Assembly (NCBI GenBank): GCA_964459445.1
Contig: CAYWMP010000219.1
Location: 1 to 8,754 of the forward strand
Reading direction: 5' to 3'
Source: CAYWMP01 sp964459445
GTDB lineage: Bacteria; Desulfobacterota; DSM-4660; Desulfatiglandales; HGW-15
DNA length: 8,754 bases
The translations under genes were made by a program, and so were the position numbers. Below are positions 4,640 through 8,754 of the stretch, one piece after another. A model generated the notes under the pieces. That model was not told the origin of the DNA. It ran no database searches and was given only the letters and a program-made list of their open reading frames with translations. Position 1 is the first letter of the stretch. Each line of letters begins with the position of its first letter.

Positions 4640-5665
4640 ATGACGAGGTTTTTTTTGAAGACAGTGTTCTTTTTTTTAACGATGATAATATCATCATTTT
4701 CAGCAGGAATAAGTGCCAAAATGACTGAAGAGAGAGTCAATCTTCCCAAAACCATCGATATCTGGACCAGAACCGATTCTGCCCGCATCATTGATTCGAG
4801 CAATATTTTTGACTATATGAACGGCGCGGGAGAACTTTATTTAGCTTACGGTTTCGACCACCTTGAGGTCTACGAGTACAAAGCCGAGGGGCAAGCGAAC
4901 ATCCTGGTGGAGGTGTATGTTATGCACACCTCCGATGACGCGTTTGGGTTATTATCACTGGATTGGGGAGGGGAACCGGTCCCTATCCACTCTACGCCCC
5001 CGATTCAATCCGAACCCTCAGTGTCACCACCGGACAGGGCCCTGTATGGTGCGGGGTTGTTGCGCATCTGGTCGGATGTCCTTTACGCCCGCGTGATGGC
5101 ACACCGGGAAACAGCGGAATCCAAAAAGGCCGTTCTTTCCCTGGGTCAGGCGATAGCGGCAAACCAAAAGACGCCTGCTGAACCCGACCTGTTGAAGATT
5201 CTCCCCAATTCTATGGGCCCAGATTGGAAATTGCGGAAAGATCGTATCGGGTATTTCCGTTCTCATCTGGTATTGAATACACTATATTATCTCAGCCATC
5301 AAAATATACTCCAATTGGACCATTCAACAGAAGCTGTGATAGCGCCCTATGAAAATAGATCGGAAGACGGAACCCCCAAACAGGTTCAGGTCCTGTTTGT
5401 GAAATATGCCTATCCGGGCCGAGCCGAAAAAGCCCTGGCTGAATTCCACGACGCATATTTACCAGAGCATCCAAAGGGATTTGAACCGGGTGTCACAAAT
5501 AAACAGACAAATGTTTTAAAAATAGAGGACGGGTGGTTAGGCTATGCAATGGATGGAGCCTTTCTGGCCATTGTATTTGAATGCCCGAACCGGGAATCCG
5601 CCCAATTGATCATCAAGCACATTTCAGACTATGCAATAAGCAGGGAGAACAACCATGGAAAATAA
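4640..5665 (+). CDS. Sec-secreted DUF6599-like protein
   Basis: ATG 4640 is chosen because GAGAGG (4625-4630) lies nine bases upstream and the signal peptide starts there; the TTG at 4595 would add 15 residues without its own ribosome site. The product has 341 residues. A Sec signal peptide occupies about residues 1-26 (MTRFFLK, Phe/Ile-rich core, probable cleavage after SAGISA). The mature part opens with IWTRTDSARIIDSSNIFDYMNGAGELYLAYGF, written here as the region 41-72, which I associate from memory with the DUF6599 family of unknown function. There is no lipobox Cys and no other membrane span, so it should be periplasmic or released. The stop overlaps the next start by 11 bases, implying coupled translation with the Tat-exported DUF362 protein. 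Two T8 runs (4649-4656, 4670-4677) lie in the signal-peptide codons and could slip. Confidence 0.75.
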   Translation: MTRFFLKTVFFFLTMIISSFSAGISAKMTEERVNLPKTIDIWTRTDSARIIDSSNIFDYMNGAGELYLAYGFDHLEVYEYKAEGQANILVEVYVMHTSDDAFGLLSLDWGGEPVPIHSTPPIQSEPSVSPPDRALYGAGLLRIWSDVLYARVMAHRETAESKKAVLSLGQAIAANQKTPAEPDLLKILPNSMGPDWKLRKDRIGYFRSHLVLNTLYYLSHQNILQLDHSTEAVIAPYENRSEDGTPKQVQVLFVKYAYPGRAEKALAEFHDAYLPEHPKGFEPGVTNKQTNVLKIEDGWLGYAMDGAFLAIVFECPNRESAQLIIKHISDYAISRENNHGK

Positions 5666-6542
5666 GAAAAAGGGTTTAACGAGAAGAGATTTTATCCGTG
5701 GAACCATGGGCGCCGCGCTTGCCGTCTCCACTCTGGGGGTGCCCTGGGCCAGCGGGAGCGAAAGGTCGGGTCAACAAAGCCTGGTGACCGTCGTCCGTGA
5801 TAAAAACGTCATGGATGCCGGATTGAATGTGGATTCAAAAATATTGCAGGCCATGCTTGACCGGACGGTTCTTAAGGTGACCGGGAAAGATGAGATCCAG
5901 GCGGCATGGGCTGATCTGGTGAAGCCGGACGATATTGTCGGACTTGTCCCCACGCCTCACCTTAACCCGACCCATACGGAATTGGTCGATGTGGTCAAGG
6001 CGAGTTTGATGCGGGAGGCCGGAATTTCTGAGAAGAACATTATCATGGCGCAAGGGGGGAAGAGAAGGCCCGGGAAATGCACTGCGCTGATTTCAATGCC
6101 GGCGCTCAAGGGGCATTGGCTGACCGGCATCGGGACCGTTATAAAAAATTATATTATGTATTCAGGCCGTCCTACCAATTACCATAAAGAGAAAAGCGCT
6201 AAACTAGGTGAAATCTGGCTGATCCCGGAGGTGAAAGAAAAGACACGGCTTGTCCTTGTGGACGCCCTTCATCCCCTTTGCGATAAAGGCCCCCAGCCCG
6301 ATCCCCGGTATAAATGGGCCTATAGCGGACTGATTGCAGGAACGGATCCCGTGGCGGTTGAAACCGTCTGTTTACAAATTCTCACCAATAAGAGGCATGC
6401 ACTGCGTGGTGAGCCCTGGCCCATCTCACCGCCTCCGATTTGCGTGCAAGCGGCTGATAAAGCCTATGGACTGGGAACAAGTAAAATCAAAGAAATTAAG
6501 ATCGCCTCTTTTGGCTGGGAAGAAGACCTCTTGCTGGGATAA
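5655..6542 (+). CDS. Tat-exported DUF362 domain protein
   Basis: ATG 5655 lies inside the end of the upstream gene and has GGGAG (5643-5647) in front. The 295-residue product starts with a twin-arginine signal, TRRDFIRG at residues 9-16, then a mild hydrophobic core ending near WASG. The remainder fits DUF362: PDDIVGLVPTPH, a THTELVDVV helix, SMPALKGHWLTGIGTVIKN (a conserved core, about 149-167), VLVDALHPL, and the late block LIAGTDPVAVETVC. DUF362 proteins are of unsettled function; some carry iron-sulfur domains, but no CxxCxxC cluster motif is present here. Tat export usually means folding, often with a cofactor, before transport. The spacing between the AQGG and KCTALISMP blocks looks short for the broad family, perhaps a subfamily trait. 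It is likely a partner of the DUF6599-like protein outside the cytoplasm. Confidence 0.85.
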   Translation: MENKKKGLTRRDFIRGTMGAALAVSTLGVPWASGSERSGQQSLVTVVRDKNVMDAGLNVDSKILQAMLDRTVLKVTGKDEIQAAWADLVKPDDIVGLVPTPHLNPTHTELVDVVKASLMREAGISEKNIIMAQGGKRRPGKCTALISMPALKGHWLTGIGTVIKNYIMYSGRPTNYHKEKSAKLGEIWLIPEVKEKTRLVLVDALHPLCDKGPQPDPRYKWAYSGLIAGTDPVAVETVCLQILTNKRHALRGEPWPISPPPICVQAADKAYGLGTSKIKEIKIASFGWEEDLLLG

Positions 6543-6589
6543 GGGTATCTAGCGAAGCCACGCCTATTTAAAAAACTTGGGCGGCCGAC

Positions 6590-7039
6590 ATGAACCAATG
6601 GTGGATAGATGAGGATAAGGTATTAGGGAGTGGAAATCCCCTGGATGATCAGCTTGAAAATCTATCCCTACAGGGATTCAGGACCATCATCTCCCTCCTT
6701 GATGAAAACGAGCAGCAACCTTTTTATAATGTTGGAATAGCTAAAGATTTGGGATTTGAGCGCCACTCAATCCCTGTCATAGATTTCACAGCGCCCACCC
6801 AGGAACAGTTTAAGGTGTTCCTCGAGATCATGAACAAGGTTGATGGGAAGGTCATCATCCATTGTCAGAGAGGTTATGGAAGGACAGGTACCATGGGGGC
6901 GGCCTACTGGATAGCCAAAGGGATGTCTGCTCACAAGGCAATCAATGAGGTGCGCGAGGCCAACCCCGGTGCCCTGGAGGTACCTGAGCAGGAAGAAAGC
7001 CTTTATGAGTTGGAAGCAGCGATCACGCAGAAAAGATAG
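6590..7039 (+). CDS. Dual-specificity-type protein phosphatase
   Basis: This 149-residue protein carries the complete Cys-phosphatase signature HCQRGYGRTG at residues 91-100. Cys92 is the nucleophile, Arg98 binds the phosphate, and the Asp in IPVIDFTAP (Asp65) is the probable general acid. The N-terminus WWIDEDKVLGSGNP and the helix QLENLSLQGFRTII match small VH1-like phosphatases of bacteria and archaea. The family hydrolyses phospho-Tyr/Ser/Thr, or sometimes phosphorylated lipids or sugars; the substrate cannot be read here. There is no signal peptide, so it is cytoplasmic, unlike its two exported upstream neighbours. The start at 6590 lies 47 bases after the DUF362 stop with no terminator between, so it probably shares the operon. 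Its ribosome site is weak (GGGCGG). Confidence 0.9.
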   Translation: MNQWWIDEDKVLGSGNPLDDQLENLSLQGFRTIISLLDENEQQPFYNVGIAKDLGFERHSIPVIDFTAPTQEQFKVFLEIMNKVDGKVIIHCQRGYGRTGTMGAAYWIAKGMSAHKAINEVREANPGALEVPEQEESLYELEAAITQKR

Positions 7040-7114
7040 CGGTCAGATTGCATCTTAGCTATTTCATTTCATTGCCACAGACCCGCGCCGTTGATGGCGG
7101 CACTCGCACAGACT

Positions 7115-7143
7115 TTCCGATTCTGCGACCTGCGGAATCGGAA
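7115..7143. repeat. Palindromic repeat, copy 2 (TTCCGATTCTGC type)
   Basis: TTCCGATTCTGC (7115-7126) and GCGGAATCGGAA (7132-7143) form a 12-base stem with a single T-G wobble around the loop GACCT. The left arm is identical to the word at 975-986, more than 6 kb away. No T-run follows. It sits between the phosphatase gene and its terminator, so the mRNA would carry it as a 3' stem. Confidence 0.7.
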
Positions 7144-7151
7144 GTATGCCA

Positions 7152-7171
7152 TCGCCTTCGGCGAATTTTTT
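7152..7171 (+). terminator. Rho-independent terminator of the three-gene operon
   Basis: TCGCC (7152-7156) and GGCGA (7160-7164) form a GC-rich stem with loop TTC, followed by A and six T. It is oriented for plus-strand transcription, about 110 bases after the phosphatase stop. The short stem lowers confidence. Confidence 0.6.
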
Positions 7172-7211
7172 GTGGTTTGTCCTTTCCAGAATGCATTGAA
7201 CTTGGAGCCCG

Positions 7212-7227
7212 GAGCATAGAGCATAGA
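7212..7227. repeat. Short GAGCATA tandem
   Basis: GAGCATA occurs twice back to back (7212-7218, 7219-7225), followed by a partial third unit. Again the period is seven, matching the heptamer arrays on the left, though the word differs. The rest of the spacer between the two converging genes holds only the palindrome and terminator listed here. Confidence 0.4.
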
Positions 7228-7334
7228 GTTAATATTGAAGTTGCTCTAAGGATAACGTCCCCTTGGGGGATCACGACGACACGTTCAAGAAATGCCGGCT
7301 GTGAACAACACCCCTTTCCTTACCCATTGTCCGT

Positions 7335-8747
7335 CTACTGAAAATACTCTGGCAGATATTCCCTGCACACCTCGATCAATTCCTTTTCGGAGATGGCTGT
7401 AATACGGCCGTGCTTCTCGTACTGGTCGCGCACCCAGCGAGCGACACGCCCCAACTTCGCCTTTCTGAGGCGTGCCTTGCCTTGCCGCGTCAGGTATTCA
7501 TTCACCCAAAAAGCAATCCCGTCCACGCCCGACTTGTCGGTAATTGCCACCTTGGGTGGGCGATCCAGGAACTTGCGGGTATCGAAGATATTATAGACCC
7601 GTTCATCTTTGGAAATGCCGTCTGCATGGATCCCGGCGCAGGTCATGTTGAAGTCCACACCGACAAACGGATAACGTTCCGGGATAGGGGCCTTCACCAC
7701 GTCTCGATAGTATTCCGCGATTCGAGTAATCATCATGGCGTCCATACCGTTGGCATCGCCCTTGATACCCATATACTCAATGACGGCTCCTTCCAAGGGG
7801 GGATTCCCTGTCCGTTCACCGAACCCCAGTAGGGTGGTATTCACGGCGTTGCATCCATATAACCAGGCCGTGGCTCCATTGATATGGACCTTATGAAAAT
7901 CGTTGTGCCCATGCCACTCCAAACGATCGGAGGGGATGCCCCCCTCATGGATCATCTTATAGACAAGCTTAGGGACGCTCCGGGGTAAGGCCGCACCTGG
8001 AAAAGAGATACCGAACCCGAGCGTGTCGCACATACGCACTTTTATCTTGAGTTCTTCTGGGACTTGCTCCGAAAGGCGCGTGAGTCGTTGAACAAATGGG
8101 AGGACAAAACCATGTATGTCTGCACGGGTCAAATCCTCAAGATGGCAGCGAGGACGTACACCCACTGAAAGGGCCTCCTCAACCACTGCCAGGTAGTCAC
8201 TCATCGCCTTCTCCCGGGTTTTGTGCAGTTTATGGAAAATATGGTAGTCCGAACAGGAAGTGAGCATCCCTGACTCTTTAAGTCCCGTCTCCTTGACAAG
8301 GCGGAAGTCCCCCTTTTCTGCTCGGATCCAGCCCGTAATCTCGGGATAGGGGTGTCCCAGCTCCTGGCATCTTTCCACTGCTTCCTGGTCTTTCGGGCTA
8401 TAGAGGAAGAACTCACTCTGACGAATGACCCCGTTCGGACCACCCAATTTGGCGAGCATCTCGTAGATCTGAACGATTTGCTCCACGGTGTAAGGGGGAC
8501 GAGCCTGCTGTCCATCCCGGAAGGTTGTATCCGTGATATGGATGTCTCGCGTGAGCAATTCGTCCGGGTTAAATTGGACCAGATTGCCGTCGATCTCCTC
8601 ATAAATCTTTCCCGCAAAGGTCACCCGGGGGATCTGATCGTACCTAAAAATATCTTCCAGCAGATTGGGCTCATCCACGCGCAATAGTTCCGCCGGTTCG
8701 GGCGCCTTCATAAGACACATTCCCAGTAATTCGATTAGATTAGACAT
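7335..8747 (-). CDS. Probable (Re)-citrate synthase, DRE-TIM metallolyase family
   Basis: The 470-residue product is a DRE-TIM metallolyase (homocitrate/isopropylmalate synthase superfamily). The catalytic loop DTTFRDGQQ is at residues 73-81 (Arg77, metal-binding Asp78), the metal-binding HGHND at 279-283 and ERTGN at 311-315. A C-terminal AGIHADG follows at 371-377. The blocks ARPPYTVEQI, ITGWIRA, LTSCSDYHIF and RPRCHLEDLTRAD match, as I remember them, the (Re)-citrate synthases of Clostridium kluyveri and Syntrophus rather than typical LeuA or NifV. That enzyme condenses acetyl-CoA and oxaloacetate to citrate with opposite stereospecificity to ordinary citrate synthase. It is metal-dependent and oxygen-sensitive, and feeds glutamate synthesis or the citric acid cycle. 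Isopropylmalate or homocitrate synthase remains possible. ATG 8747 is only seven bases from the window edge; ATG at codon 13 or a start beyond the edge cannot be excluded. Confidence 0.8.
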   Translation of the reverse strand: MSNLIELLGMCLMKAPEPAELLRVDEPNLLEDIFRYDQIPRVTFAGKIYEEIDGNLVQFNPDELLTRDIHITDTTFRDGQQARPPYTVEQIVQIYEMLAKLGGPNGVIRQSEFFLYSPKDQEAVERCQELGHPYPEITGWIRAEKGDFRLVKETGLKESGMLTSCSDYHIFHKLHKTREKAMSDYLAVVEEALSVGVRPRCHLEDLTRADIHGFVLPFVQRLTRLSEQVPEELKIKVRMCDTLGFGISFPGAALPRSVPKLVYKMIHEGGIPSDRLEWHGHNDFHKVHINGATAWLYGCNAVNTTLLGFGERTGNPPLEGAVIEYMGIKGDANGMDAMMITRIAEYYRDVVKAPIPERYPFVGVDFNMTCAGIHADGISKDERVYNIFDTRKFLDRPPKVAITDKSGVDGIAFWVNEYLTRQGKARLRKAKLGRVARWVRDQYEKHGRITAISEKELIEVCREYLPEYFQ

Positions 8748-8754
8748 CAGCCGG

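Noticed and set aside
4474..4803. Minus-strand open frame of about 109 codons
   Set aside because: It overlaps the promoter region and the signal-peptide codons of the DUF6599-like gene, and its product is Lys/Phe-rich only because of the T-runs on the other strand.
7258..7270. TCCCC-TTG-GGGGA stem as terminator of the citrate synthase-like gene
   Set aside because: The stem is short and no T-run follows on the minus strand, so termination there is unsupported.
7048..7341. Plus-strand open frame of 97 codons after the phosphatase
   Set aside because: It contains the palindromic repeat, the terminator and the GAGCATA tandem, with no ribosome site and no recognisable domain.
7410..7832. Plus-strand open frame of 140 codons
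   Set aside because: It lies wholly inside the citrate synthase-like gene on the other strand and is its antisense shadow.

Overview
The window looks like accessory chromosome of a strictly anaerobic bacterium, most likely a sulfate reducer or syntroph of the Desulfobacterota. The main evidence is the minus-strand gene at the right end, which reads as a (Re)-type citrate synthase, an enzyme of strict anaerobes such as clostridia, Desulfovibrio-type sulfate reducers and Syntrophus. The spacers are also full of short tandem words and small palindromes, a style I associate with that group. Taxonomy is inference; there is no rRNA or tRNA to anchor it.

Left part (1-2470): the 3' end of an AAA-ATPase/DUF4143 gene runs in from the left edge. 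About 670 bases of repeat-rich spacer follow. They hold a 37-codon gene remnant, an array of eight heptamers, a hairpin that buries a Shine-Dalgarno sequence in front of a 55-codon ORF, a palindrome and octamer-like repeats. Next is a gene for a small secreted protein of unknown function, whose last codons run into a repeat (AAGGGGTCA word). A second spacer carries six tandem heptamers and three hairpins whose arms differ by compensated changes. A small four-helix membrane protein gene closes the block.

Middle (2477-4639): an aldonolactone oxidase-type FAD enzyme is split by a one-base frameshift near 2929, and a rho-independent terminator follows it. An unlisted 57-codon membrane microprotein gene lies on the minus strand, with a strong ribosome binding site and a candidate promoter. 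A small dispersed palindrome sits before the next operon.

Right part (4640-8754): a likely three-gene plus-strand operon encodes a Sec-secreted DUF6599-like protein, a Tat-exported DUF362 protein overlapping it by 11 bases, and a dual-specificity-type protein phosphatase. It ends in a palindromic repeat and a terminator. Converging on it is the citrate synthase-like gene, whose start lies only a few bases from the window edge.

I see no CRISPR array, tRNA, rRNA, intact transposase or defence locus. The most unusual material is the repeat and hairpin content of the two left spacers, the frameshifted flavoenzyme with a slippery heptamer nearby, and the exported DUF6599/DUF362 gene pair.
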